Positions 30,587 through 38,401 of a stretch of 41,929 nucleotides of DNA are shown piece after piece (positions within the stretch are counted from its first letter, which is position 1; each line of letters starts with the position of its first letter). The stretch is from Caryophanon sp. (lineage in GTDB: Bacteria; Bacillota; Bacilli; Bacillales_A; Planococcaceae), in contig JAHAYH010000102.1 in the NCBI GenBank assembly GCA_018384745.1, positions 1 through 41,929 on the forward strand, given 5' to 3'. Both the position numbers and the translations under genes were made by a program. The notes under the pieces are model-generated. The model saw only the letters and a list, made by a program, of their open reading frames with translations, had not been told where the DNA came from and searched no databases.

Positions 30587-30757
30587 AAAGAAATATAGAG
30601 GAAATGCAGCACTAAAAAGTAACGATATTTTACAAAATATAGTAAACTATTTTATTTTTCATTCGATAACTACAATGAGTCTTTATTCATTAAATGTATA
30701 TGGTGTCACTATTTCATAGATCCATCGAATAATTGAAAAGAAAAAGGTGTTATGTAG

Positions 30758-31504
30758 ATGAAAGAATGGAAAATGATTGGAATGATGTCGTTAGTCGTAA
30801 ATGTGCTCTTAATCGCATTATTATGGGTATCGATTATAAAAGTACAAGAAATTGTCGAACGTAAAAATCAAGTCGTTCAACAGCTAGAAACTGAAGTTGC
30901 ACAACTTACAGAGCAGTCACCTCCTCCTACAGAAACGGATGCGCAAACAACAGCACAACAACATGAAAATGTAGCAGCCGAGGAAGAGCGTGCAGTTGCA
31001 CAACAGGCGCAACAACCGAGTGCTGAAACGGCAGACGTGAAAGAGGAGCAAGTTGTGACAGAGCAACCACCACAGCAACAACAGCCTGTTCAGCAACCAA
31101 GCTATAAAGAGAAGTTATTAAGTTATAAACCATCATTACACGACGATTATGAGTATGTGTATTTTTTATACGATGGTATGCCTGGGGAAGATACTTTTTA
31201 TGAAAGTATGAGTAATGCAGAAGTGAAAGCTATGTATGAAGAAATATATGAAAAAACCGATGCAATTTTAAATAAAGTGTATGGCATCTTAAAAGATACA
31301 TTACCAGAAGAAGAATTTATCGCCTTACGAACAGAGCAACGTGCATGGTTGCAGCGCGTAACGGATAGTAAAGAGCAACGTTTAGCTATGGGTGGATCAA
31401 GTGCAGAGACGGATGCGTTTTTTAATTTAGGTATGGAAACACAACAACGATGTGTGGAATTAATGATGGAATACTTCGCGTTTGAGGATTACTACGGAAA
31501 TTAA
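30758..31504 (+). CDS. Membrane-anchored protein with LprI/DUF1311-like C-terminal domain
   Basis: A 248-residue protein. One N-terminal membrane segment (about 6-28, MIGMMSLVVNVLLIALLWVS) is followed by a short coiled coil (29-52), a disordered linker rich in Gln, Pro, Thr, Glu and Ala (53-120) and a helical C-terminal domain. LRTEQRAWLQRVTDSKEQR near 191-209 matches the ..QRAW..-type core of DUF1311/LprI domains, known from lysozyme inhibitor-like proteins. The domain lacks the usual cysteine pair, with one Cys near 230. Topology should put the domain outside the cell. AAAAAGGTG precedes the ATG. Monocistronic; function is inference. Confidence 0.75.
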   Translation: MKEWKMIGMMSLVVNVLLIALLWVSIIKVQEIVERKNQVVQQLETEVAQLTEQSPPPTETDAQTTAQQHENVAAEEERAVAQQAQQPSAETADVKEEQVVTEQPPQQQQPVQQPSYKEKLLSYKPSLHDDYEYVYFLYDGMPGEDTFYESMSNAEVKAMYEEIYEKTDAILNKVYGILKDTLPEEEFIALRTEQRAWLQRVTDSKEQRLAMGGSSAETDAFFNLGMETQQRCVELMMEYFAFEDYYGN

Positions 31505-31526
31505 TAAATCTTTTAACAAATGTCAT

Positions 31527-31573
31527 AAAAAACGGTGAACAAAAGCAATGCGCTTTCGTTCACCGTTTTTTTT
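31527..31573. terminator. Bidirectional terminator between convergent genes
   Basis: AAAAAACGGTGAAC pairs with GTTCACCGTTTTTT, with inner AAAGC/GCTTT, so both strands end in a T run. It serves the LprI-like gene (+) and the flavin reductase-like gene (-). Confidence 0.92.
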
Positions 31574-31591
31574 GCTACGTGCAAGCTGACA

Positions 31592-32308
31592 TTACATGGT
31601 TACTTCTTCACCGAAAAATCGACCGATAAAGCGCTCGCGTTTATCTAATACAATTTGTTCACGCGTTACACCATTGTCCATTAACAGGGCAATGTTTTCA
31701 TGTAAAAACTCATCGCTACCAACGACGTAGTATAAGCCGTTCGCGTCGCCTGCAAGCTTGTGAACTTCTGCGTAATAGTCTGTGCGTGAATTGACATATT
31801 GCACCGTGAAGTTTTTGTCTGCATCTGCTGTAAACACATCGGTAAATAAATATTGACCAGATGAATCAACGTTTAACGCATGAACGCGTGGTACGTCTTG
31901 TTGGTTTTGTAAATACGTTAATACGACAGGGCGGAATGTGGCAATGCCAACACCTGAAGATAATAAGTAAATGTTTTTGTTGTCGCGCTTTAATGGTACG
32001 TTTGAATGAATTTTAAATAAAGCTACTTCATCGCCAACAGACAATGTGTTTAAAATCGCTTTAAATTCCGAGCATTGTTCTTTAATACGTGTCGTAATGC
32101 CGACTGCGTTTTCTTCTGGTAACGTACAAATTGACATGTGACGCACTAAGCTTTTATTTGGCGTTTCGCCTTCATTAAAGCCTTTTAATGCTAAATGTGT
32201 ATGTGCACCGTTTTCCCATGTGAAGCCTTCTGGTACATCTACGTAAAATGTTTTAATTTCTGCTGTTTCTTCAACGATTTTATTAATTTTTGTCCAGTAA
32301 ATTGCCAT
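31592..32308 (-). CDS. FAD-binding FR-type oxidoreductase (ferredoxin reductase-like)
   Basis: A 238-residue flavoprotein reductase of the ferredoxin-NADP reductase superfamily. RHMSICTLPE near residues 56-65 is the FAD-binding RxxS-type motif, and LLSSGVGIATFRPVV near 114-128 is the NAD(P)H pyrophosphate loop. There is no iron-sulfur cysteine motif and no fused ferredoxin or globin domain, so electrons would pass to free flavin, a separate protein or a ferric complex. The start is supported by AAAGGAG on the minus strand. It has its own promoter and lies downstream of the marR gene but beyond a terminator. Substrate unknown. Confidence 0.85.
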   Translation of the reverse strand: MAIYWTKINKIVEETAEIKTFYVDVPEGFTWENGAHTHLALKGFNEGETPNKSLVRHMSICTLPEENAVGITTRIKEQCSEFKAILNTLSVGDEVALFKIHSNVPLKRDNKNIYLLSSGVGIATFRPVVLTYLQNQQDVPRVHALNVDSSGQYLFTDVFTADADKNFTVQYVNSRTDYYAEVHKLAGDANGLYYVVGSDEFLHENIALLMDNGVTREQIVLDKRERFIGRFFGEEVTM

Positions 32309-32342
32309 GTTGTGTAGCTCCTTTAATTCATTAATTACACTT

Positions 32343-32371
32343 AGTATACCATAGATGAAAACGGTTCTCGA
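32343..32371 (-). promoter_or_regulatory. Promoter of the flavin reductase-like gene, with inverted repeat
   Basis: On the minus strand TCGAGA, a 17-base spacer and TATACT preceded by TGG (plus-strand 32343-32348 AGTATA). A near-palindrome GAAAACGGTTCTC (32357-32369) overlaps the spacer and -35 and could be a regulator site. Confidence 0.6.
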
Positions 32372-32394
32372 TTAGAAATGATAAGTTTATACAA

Positions 32395-32432
32395 AAAAAG
32401 TATTCGTGAAAATTTTTTCACGAATACTTTTT
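32395..32432 (-). terminator. Terminator of the nitroreductase-marR unit
   Basis: AAAAAGTATTCGTGAA pairs perfectly with TTCACGAATACTTTTT. T runs exist on both strands; the minus-strand marR gene ends 31 bases before it. Confidence 0.92.
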
Positions 32433-32463
32433 CATTAATAGGCGATCAACAGCCCAATCATCG

Positions 32464-32892
32464 CTACAATTTCTTCACGTTTTGATGAAGACGCAGCAAA
32501 AATTGCTGTAGCTGCTGTAATTCCTCATTGGAGAAATCATCGTATAAGTTGTGTAAAAACTCATCTTTACACGTCGAGCAGCCTTCGAGCAATGCGCGTC
32601 CTTCCGCACATAATGTCACAAGCACTTCACGATTGTTGTGCGCGTTACGTTCACGACGAATGAAACCTTGTTGTTCGAGTAGCTTGACGTGTCTTGTAAT
32701 AGCTGCTTGGTCAATCGCAAGGCATTGCTGCAGCGCCTTTTGCGTCACGGGCTCGTGCTCGGAAATCGCGACTAAAATTTCGTAGCGCGTTAAACTAACG
32801 GCTGTTCGTTGTTCAAAAATTTGTGTGACATGACGATCTAGTCGTTTCAGCATGAGCATCATTTGCTTTTGCTGATCGATGCAAACTTTCAT
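32464..32892 (-). CDS. MarR family transcriptional regulator, cysteine-rich
   Basis: A 142-residue winged-helix regulator. The helix-turn-helix runs through VTQKALQQCLAIDQAAITRH-type sequence near residues 49-68, and the wing includes RRERNAHNNREVLVTL near 79-94; dimer helices lie at both ends. Five cysteines occur (4, 57, 95, 105, 108), the last two as a CxxC, which is unusual for MarR and suggests thiol-based sensing of electrophiles or oxidants (inference). AGGAGGA precedes the start. It is downstream of the nitroreductase gene on the same strand with no terminator between, and probably controls it. Confidence 0.9.
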   Translation of the reverse strand: MKVCIDQQKQMMLMLKRLDRHVTQIFEQRTAVSLTRYEILVAISEHEPVTQKALQQCLAIDQAAITRHVKLLEQQGFIRRERNAHNNREVLVTLCAEGRALLEGCSTCKDEFLHNLYDDFSNEELQQLQQFLLRLHQNVKKL

Positions 32893-32943
32893 AATAAGTC
32901 CTCCTCATTTGCGTCGTATATCGGCGCATGTACGAAAACGGGC

Positions 32944-32964
32944 ATTGTATATGAATGTATTATA
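32944..32964 (-). promoter_or_regulatory. Possible internal promoter/operator of the marR gene
   Basis: On the minus strand a TATAAT (plus 32959-32964) and a TACAAT (plus 32944-32949) lie upstream of marR. GTATA and TATAC arms nine bases apart (32947-32965) overlap them and could form an autoregulatory site. Neither -10 has a good -35. Confidence 0.35.
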
Positions 32965-32992
32965 CGCCATGCACACAAAGGATACGACCGTA

Positions 32993-33622
32993 TTAGCTAG
33001 AGAATGTCATAATTTGTTCAAGCGGTAAGCGTGACGAGTTACGTGCAGGCGCGGCTGCTTTTCCGATGGCGATTAATACGATTGGTTGCTCGTTTGTTGG
33101 TAGTTCATACGTTTTTGCGAAAGCATCTTTATCAAATCCGCCCATAATGACCGTGTCATAGCCCATGTCTTTTGCAAGTAACGTAATTTGCATTGTAATT
33201 AAACCTGCATCGAAATGCGCAATGTTTGAGCGCGCTTCATCTGATGCGGCGCTGTACATTTTTTCTGAGTTGTCGATCATCATATCCGCGATGTCGCGTG
33301 GCATGTAACCAAGTTCGACGTTTAAATCGTTAATTTGACGGGCATTTTTGTACATTTCGATATCGCCAATAACCGCAATAATGGCAGAAGCTGTCTCGAT
33401 TTGGTCTTGATTGAAGCCCATAATGCGTAACGCTTGCTTTTGTGCAGCATCGTCAATCACTAAGAAGCGCCAAGGTTGTAAGTTGCTTGAAGATGGCGCA
33501 GACGTTGCTTGTTGTAATAAGTGCGTAATTGTGTCGCGTGGAATCGTTACACCTGCTTCATATTTACGAACTGATTTACGTTCTTCCATTAATTTTTCTA
33601 ATGCTGTTTGCTGTTGTAACAT
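32993..33622 (-). CDS. Nitroreductase family protein
   Basis: A 209-residue FMN-dependent oxidoreductase. ERKSVRKYE near residues 14-22 provides the FMN phosphate-binding arginine, APSSSNLQPWRFLV near 42-55 the substrate/FMN region, and VIMGGFD near 161-167 another conserved loop. Related Bacillus enzymes (YodC, MhqN) reduce nitroaromatics and quinones and are controlled by thiol or quinone-sensing regulators of the MarR/DUF24 groups, which fits the adjacent marR gene. AAAGGTG precedes the ATG. A strong sigma-A promoter with a palindrome over it lies upstream. Confidence 0.9.
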   Translation of the reverse strand: MLQQQTALEKLMEERKSVRKYEAGVTIPRDTITHLLQQATSAPSSSNLQPWRFLVIDDAAQKQALRIMGFNQDQIETASAIIAVIGDIEMYKNARQINDLNVELGYMPRDIADMMIDNSEKMYSAASDEARSNIAHFDAGLITMQITLLAKDMGYDTVIMGGFDKDAFAKTYELPTNEQPIVLIAIGKAAAPARNSSRLPLEQIMTFSS

Positions 33623-33664
33623 AGTAACATCACCTTTTCATCACTGTTTTTTTCTACGCTGTTC

Positions 33665-33693
33665 ATCATATATGATTTATCAATAGTTGACAA
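33665..33693 (-). promoter_or_regulatory. Sigma-A promoter with overlapping palindromes before the nitroreductase gene
   Basis: Minus strand TTGTCA (plus 33688-33693), 17-base spacer, TATGAT (plus 33665-33670). ATCATATATGAT (33665-33676) is a perfect 12-bp palindrome over the -10, and TTGTCA-ACTAT-TGATAA is a second inverted repeat over the -35. This is a good place for the MarR repressor. Confidence 0.75.
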
Positions 33694-33797
33694 GTCATAT
33701 GTTTAGGTGGCGCATTTGTTCAGAAAACGTTCAGCTCTTTCAGAAATATAAAACAATATTTAACAATTTATTCACAAATAAGTCGTAATCCGAAAGA

Positions 33798-33803
33798 TAT
33801 AAT
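33798..33803 (+). promoter_or_regulatory. -10 element for bdhA
   Basis: A perfect TATAAT. TTCACA lies 21 bases upstream, too far for a normal -35, so expression may depend on an activator. Confidence 0.45.
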
Positions 33804-33851
33804 GAACGTAATGCTACATCGGTAGTAACTATGAACAGTGGAGTGATGAAT

Positions 33852-34907
33852 GTGAAGGCAGCACGTTGGTATAAAGCAAAAGATATTCGCGTTGAACAAA
33901 TTGAAGAGCCAGTTGTTACAGCTGGACGCGTGAAAATTGAAGTGGCATGGACAGGTATTTGCGGCAGTGATCTACATGAATATATTGCAGGACCAATTTT
34001 CGTACCGGTAGACGCACCACATCCAGTGAGCAAAGATATTGCACCGATTGTAATGGGTCATGAATTTTCAGGGACAGTTGTCGAAGTAGGCGAAGGTGTT
34101 ACAACGGTAAAACGTGGCGATCAAGTTGTTGTAGAACCAATTTTAGCGTGTGGAACATGTGCGGCATGTGTAAAAGGGAAATACAATATTTGTAAGCATT
34201 TAGGGTTCCACGGCTTATCAGGCGGTGGCGGAGGATTTTCAGAGTTTACGGTTGTTGATGAACGTTGGGTACATAAAATGCCAGAAGGGTTATCGCTCGA
34301 GCAAGGGGCACTTGTAGAACCGGCGGCGGTTGCGCTACATGCTGTGCGTATGAGTAAATTAAAAGCAGGTGACCGAGCAGTTGTGTTTGGCGTTGGTCCG
34401 ATTGGTTTACTCGTAATCGAAGCGTTAAAAGTAGCGGGTGCCTCTGAAATTTATGCGGTAGAGTTATCAAAGGAACGCGGTGCCAAAGCGTTAGAACTTG
34501 GCGCAACAGCGGTCATTAATCCTGCTGAGGAACAGGACGTTGTCGGCAAAATTCAAGCGCTCACAAACGGCGGAGCAGACGTTGCATTTGAAGTGACAGG
34601 CGTACCGATTGTGTTGCAGCAAGCGATTGATAGTACATCGTTTGAAGGGGAAACGATTATCGTATCGATTTGGGAAAAGGATGCGGCCATTCAGCCAAAT
34701 AATATTGTGTTATCAGAGCGCAGCGTCAAAGGGATCATTGCTTATCGTGATATTTTCCCAGCGGTTATGCACTTAATGACGCAAGGATATTTCCCAGCAG
34801 AGAAGCTTGTGACAAAGCGCATTGCGTTAGATGATGTTGTAACAGAAGGCTTTGAAACGCTTGTAAACGATAAAGATCAAATTAAAATTTTAGTGCAATC
34901 GAAATAA
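33852..34907 (+). CDS. bdhA: (R,R)-2,3-butanediol dehydrogenase, zinc alcohol dehydrogenase family
   Basis: Interconverts acetoin and 2,3-butanediol with NAD(H). 351 residues from GTG 33852 (MKAARWYKAKDIRVEQ), chosen because GGAG at 33840-33843 is eight bases upstream and the start matches the family; ATG 33846 is only two bases from that site. Catalytic zinc ligands Cys37, His70 and Glu71 (GICGSDLHEY, GHEFSG) are present, the structural zinc set is Cys100, 103, 106 and 114, and the NAD loop GVGPIGLL lies near 173-180. HPVSKD and the central sequence closely resemble Bacillus BdhA. No acetoin synthesis genes lie nearby. Confidence 0.88.
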   Translation: MKAARWYKAKDIRVEQIEEPVVTAGRVKIEVAWTGICGSDLHEYIAGPIFVPVDAPHPVSKDIAPIVMGHEFSGTVVEVGEGVTTVKRGDQVVVEPILACGTCAACVKGKYNICKHLGFHGLSGGGGGFSEFTVVDERWVHKMPEGLSLEQGALVEPAAVALHAVRMSKLKAGDRAVVFGVGPIGLLVIEALKVAGASEIYAVELSKERGAKALELGATAVINPAEEQDVVGKIQALTNGGADVAFEVTGVPIVLQQAIDSTSFEGETIIVSIWEKDAAIQPNNIVLSERSVKGIIAYRDIFPAVMHLMTQGYFPAEKLVTKRIALDDVVTEGFETLVNDKDQIKILVQSK

Positions 34908-34936
34908 GCGCCGTGCACGCTGCCTCTTGACGTCGT

Positions 34937-35050
34937 TTGTCGTTTTTCCGTTTGAGTGGTATAATAGAAAGACAATTGTTGATTGAACAGTACTGAACAT
35001 TCTTCTGACTCATACATTGCGCGGGAGAATGCTCAGTACTTTTTTTTATC
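34937..35050 (+). ncRNA. Short promoter-terminator unit, possible small RNA or attenuated leader
   Basis: TTGTCG (34937-34942), 17-base spacer and TATAAT (34960-34965, preceded by TGG) predict a start near 34972. The transcript then meets an 18-pair hairpin: AGTACTGA and CATTCTTCTG pair with CGGGAGAATG and TCAGTACT, one A-C mismatch, followed by eight T. The product would be about 78 nt. It could be a small RNA, or a leader whose terminator limits the gene starting at 35124; it may also serve as the bdhA terminator. Confidence 0.55.
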
Positions 35051-35123
35051 CTTTTTTCCAATTTTAAAAAGCAATTGTATACCGGTTTATACAGCGACAA
35101 CGATGACAAGGAGGAATGAGATA

Positions 35124-35981
35124 ATGGATTTAATTAATAAAGAAGTAACGCATGCAAAATGGGGTGTCGGTACAATTATGGCACACGAAGATACAATCGT
35201 AAGCATTCGCTTTGAAGGTGTCGATAAAAAATTTGTGTATCCAGATGCGTTTGAACAACATTTAGCGATGAAAAATGATGAAGATGCGGCTTATTTCAAT
35301 TCGATGATGGCGGCAAAAGAAGCGGTGCATCAACGAAAGCTAGAAGAACAGCAAGAAGTTCGTGAACTTGCACAAAAGAAAGAAAAGCTGCGTTTACAAT
35401 ATGAGCGCTTATCGACAAATCACAAGCTTCACGCACAATCACAGCTTGTATTTTGGTGTGATGAGGAAGAAAAAACAACGGTGTTACGCGATTGGGTATT
35501 ATTTTCGGGCGCTATGAAAAGTGGTCAAAATAAAGGAAAGCCAAATAAAGCGGTGCGCTTACACCAAAACAGTGCCGTTGTCGTTACAGCACGTGATGCA
35601 AAGCAAGCGGAAAAAGAGCGTCGCATTTTAGGGGTCTATATGGTGAAGGAAGGCTTTATTGGCAAGTTAGCAGATGATGGCTTTGTGCCAGCACATGCAA
35701 CGTATCGCATTCGTTTAACAGAAGAAGAGTCTGCACAGCTTTATTTCTGGCATTACTATACAAATCATAAAACACCTGAAAAAATGGCGTGGAGCACAGG
35801 GAAGTATCGCTACTTCGATAACGAGTGGACGGCACAAATTGTACGTGACATTTATGCGCTTAAAACAGATGCAGCTGAAAAAGCGGAAGTGAAAGCATTT
35901 TTAGAGTACTTCTGTAAGCAAAATCAGTTAACGCTTAACGATCTTGCACCGCGTAACGGCGTGCTTGTGAAAACAAACTAA
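35124..35981 (+). CDS. Uncharacterised protein with N-terminal PcrA/Tudor-like domain
   Basis: A 285-residue protein. Residues 6-46 (HAKWGVGTI.. then ..KFVYPDAFEQHL) resemble the Tudor-like C-terminus of PcrA, which reads HKKWGVGTV in the same window. A charged helical stretch (about 55-92, likely coiled coil) follows, then a C-terminal region of about 190 residues with KAVRLHQNSAVVVTARD, YFWHYYTNH and WSTGKYRYFDN that I cannot assign. No membrane segment. ATG 35124 is preferred because AAGGAGG lies at 35108-35114; a frame extending to 34983 would translate the upstream hairpin. Binding to RNA polymerase or nucleic acid is an inference from the first domain. Confidence 0.75.
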   Translation: MDLINKEVTHAKWGVGTIMAHEDTIVSIRFEGVDKKFVYPDAFEQHLAMKNDEDAAYFNSMMAAKEAVHQRKLEEQQEVRELAQKKEKLRLQYERLSTNHKLHAQSQLVFWCDEEEKTTVLRDWVLFSGAMKSGQNKGKPNKAVRLHQNSAVVVTARDAKQAEKERRILGVYMVKEGFIGKLADDGFVPAHATYRIRLTEEESAQLYFWHYYTNHKTPEKMAWSTGKYRYFDNEWTAQIVRDIYALKTDAAEKAEVKAFLEYFCKQNQLTLNDLAPRNGVLVKTN

Positions 35982-36018
35982 AAAATCGTTCACCAGCTTG
36001 ATTGGTGAACGATTTTTC
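35982..36018. terminator. Bidirectional terminator
   Basis: AAAAATCGTTCACCA pairs perfectly with TGGTGAACGATTTTT around GCTTGAT. It serves the Tudor-like gene (+) and the chemoreceptor gene (-). Confidence 0.93.
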
Positions 36019-36020
36019 TT

Positions 36021-38060
36021 TTACAATTTAAACGTTTCAACGGAAGCGTTTAATGCTTCTACTTGCGTATTTAAATGATTTGTATGATTTGCTAAATCTG
36101 AAGTGGATGATGTTTGTTCCTCAATCGAACTTGCGATTTCATGTGTTTCCCCAATAACTTTTTCAGCAACAACGTTTACCGATTGCAGCGCATGTAGCAC
36201 AACTTCTTTTTGCTGCTGCATATCATGAATGTGCATGCCTGTTGTTACCATTGATTGCTGCATTGTTTGTAGCGTTGCTGCTAGTTGCGTCATCGCATCA
36301 TTTACCGATTTGACCGCGCGCTTTTGTTCGTCGCTGATCGTATTTGTTTCAGCCATCACAGAAACGAGCTGCGCGGTATCTTTTAAAATGCTGACGATGA
36401 TTGTTTGAATGTTAGCAGTTGCCGCCTTTGAGCTTTCAGCTAAACTGCGCACCTCATCTGCGACAACAGCAAAGCCTTTTCCGTGCTCTCCTGCACGTGC
36501 GGCTTCAATCGACGCATTTAAGGCAAGTAAGTTCGTTTGCTCGGTAATTTGTGAAATAACATGTGTGACGTTTGAAATCGACTTGGATTTTTCATCGAGC
36601 TGTTGTGCGACAACGGTTACTTCATGGAACGCTTGCGCTAAGTTTGTGTAAGACGCATCGAGCTGTTCTACTTTTTCGATACTGCTACGCGCTTCAACCG
36701 ACGCTTCTTTAGCATTTGTCACAAGCAATTGTGCAGTCTCATCGATGCGATCAATGCTTGCAGCAAGTGCACTGACTGCTTGTGTGCCGCTTTCCATCCG
36801 TTCACCTTGAATGTTTGAATTAATAGCAATTTCATCTAAATTGTTCGAGATGTTTGTTAACGCCGTTTCATTTTCAACAGCGATGATTGCTAAGCTTGCA
36901 GACGAGTGCTTAATTTCATCGGCATTTTGTGTCACCTTCATAATGAGCGTACGCACTTCATCGAGCATCGCATTATAGTGATGCGCTAAGTCTGCAATTT
37001 CATCATTGGCGGTCGTTTCAAAGCGCGATGTAAAGTCACCACTTGCTGTTTTCTCAAATACGTCCTTAAATTTGGAAAAGATCCCGACTAGTCGACGCGA
37101 CATCACGTAAGCAAATGAACAACCGACAAGTAAGCCGAGTGCTAATGATAGCCACCCAATCGTTGAAAATGTCTTCATCTGTGCTTCAAAATTATTGGCA
37201 TCTACAAGTGATACGACGTGCCAATTGTTTTTTTCAATAAGCTGCTTTTCACCGGTGTATGTAATGCCGTCCCATTCAAATGCTTGTACAGCAGAGCCTT
37301 CAGTATTTAGCCAAGAAAATTGCTCCTCGAGTGCCGCAACGTCTAATAAGTCAGATACCCCTTCAACTGTTCCAGAGCTTTTCGCATAAATATTTTTCCC
37401 ATCGCCATCTTCAATAAATGACGACACGATTAAACCGTTCGGGTCAATGAGCATCAGTTTAGATTCATTCGTTTGTTCAATGGCTGCGCGAATCGCACCA
37501 ATTGATGAAAAGTCAAGATCATAGCCGACTGCGCCAATGAGTGTGCCACTTCCATTGAACACAGGCGCAATAACAGAGGTCATTAACTTATTAACCCCTG
37601 TATCTAAATACACATCCATCCATTGAAGTTGCGGATTTGCCTGTAACTTGGCGAACGTTTGAGAATCACGTACGTCCCAGTCGTAATCGATCTTTGGCGT
37701 AATGTGCAAGCCACCTGTTTGGAAGTCCATATAGTAAGCGGCTAAATATTGTTCGTTGCCTTCTTTTACTTGCTGAATAATGTGGTTAAGTTCCACAAAA
37801 TCGGGGTTTTCTGCATTCACTAACGTTTGTACAATGTGGCTCAATTGCAATAAGTTTGTTTCGTAGTTTGCTAAGCCGAGCGATACTTGATCCGCAGCGT
37901 TTTGCGCATTGCTTAACGATGTGCGTTCATTTTCTGCTTCGAACATGTTGCGGGCTGACCATTGACTAAAGGCAATCGTTAAACCGACAACAAATAAGAT
38001 GGCAAATGAAATGAGCATCATCCAACGCAGTCGCAATGACATATTTTTTAAAAAATTCAC
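36021..38060 (-). CDS. Membrane methyl-accepting chemotaxis protein with dCache-like sensor
   Basis: A 679-residue transmembrane chemoreceptor. TM1 is at about 13-31, an extracytoplasmic double-Cache-like domain at about 35-298, TM2 at about 301-320, HAMP at about 322-375, and the signalling hairpin tip [20 protein letters not shown] at about 507-526. It sends ligand information to CheA/CheW. The first Cache module contains [11 protein letters not shown] near 126-136 where amino-acid-binding receptors carry an RxWY-type motif, so that motif is not conserved and the ligand is open. GTG 38060 is the start (TGAGGT six bases before); ATG 38042 is possible. Confidence 0.93.
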   Translation of the reverse strand: MNFLKNMSLRLRWMMLISFAILFVVGLTIAFSQWSARNMFEAENERTSLSNAQNAADQVSLGLANYETNLLQLSHIVQTLVNAENPDFVELNHIIQQVKEGNEQYLAAYYMDFQTGGLHITPKIDYDWDVRDSQTFAKLQANPQLQWMDVYLDTGVNKLMTSVIAPVFNGSGTLIGAVGYDLDFSSIGAIRAAIEQTNESKLMLIDPNGLIVSSFIEDGDGKNIYAKSSGTVEGVSDLLDVAALEEQFSWLNTEGSAVQAFEWDGITYTGEKQLIEKNNWHVVSLVDANNFEAQMKTFSTIGWLSLALGLLVGCSFAYVMSRRLVGIFSKFKDVFEKTASGDFTSRFETTANDEIADLAHHYNAMLDEVRTLIMKVTQNADEIKHSSASLAIIAVENETALTNISNNLDEIAINSNIQGERMESGTQAVSALAASIDRIDETAQLLVTNAKEASVEARSSIEKVEQLDASYTNLAQAFHEVTVVAQQLDEKSKSISNVTHVISQITEQTNLLALNASIEAARAGEHGKGFAVVADEVRSLAESSKAATANIQTIIVSILKDTAQLVSVMAETNTISDEQKRAVKSVNDAMTQLAATLQTMQQSMVTTGMHIHDMQQQKEVVLHALQSVNVVAEKVIGETHEIASSIEEQTSSTSDLANHTNHLNTQVEALNASVETFKL

Positions 38061-38125
38061 GTGTTTACCTCACTCGTCCATATGTGTAATTCGTATTAAT
38101 GTTATAAGAAATACGTTATTTATAA

Positions 38126-38166
38126 AAGATAAATGAATGTAGGTCTTTTGTCTATAAGTTAGACCT
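38126..38166 (-). promoter_or_regulatory. Candidate chemoreceptor promoter with inverted repeat over -35
   Basis: Minus strand TAGACA (plus 38149-38154), 17-base spacer, TATCTT (plus 38126-38131). AGGTCT (38141-38146) and AGACCT (38161-38166) flank the -35 as an inverted repeat. No sigma-D (TAAA / GCCGATAT) motility promoter was convincing. Confidence 0.45.
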
Positions 38167-38292
38167 TTTTATGCAAAAATAGTTGCGCATATCGTTAAAA
38201 ACATCGCTCAGTTACTGAAACGATGGCGTATATTGTTAACTTGAAGAACACATGTCGATTATGTATTATTTTTTTCGTGAAATAAGTTTGTT

Positions 38293-38322
38293 TTGTAGGA
38301 TATCTCGCGCAAACAGTATAAA
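38293..38322 (+). promoter_or_regulatory. Candidate promoter of the dihydrouridine synthase gene
   Basis: TTGTAG (38293-38298), 18-base spacer, TATAAA (38317-38322). The 38061-38401 gap between divergent genes holds this, the chemoreceptor promoter and nothing else recognised. Confidence 0.5.
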
Positions 38323-38401
38323 ATGAGATAGTGATTTTTTTAACCGAGCGAAATGCTTTTTGATCATACGATGGTTTGAACATGAAAGGATGACAATATA
38401 A

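Noticed and set aside
33721-33800. Rex-type operator before bdhA (TTGTGAATAAATTG on the minus strand)
   Set aside because: One half-site matches but the other half (TTCACAA) is absent.
38141-38170. Plus-strand terminator AGGTCT/AGACCT with T run
   Set aside because: No plus-strand gene ends nearby; the repeat overlaps the chemoreceptor -35 and is more simply read as an operator or chance hairpin.
38160-38260. Sigma-D motility promoter for the minus-strand chemoreceptor
   Set aside because: CGATAT occurs, but no TAAA lies at the required spacing; a sigma-A-like pair fits better.
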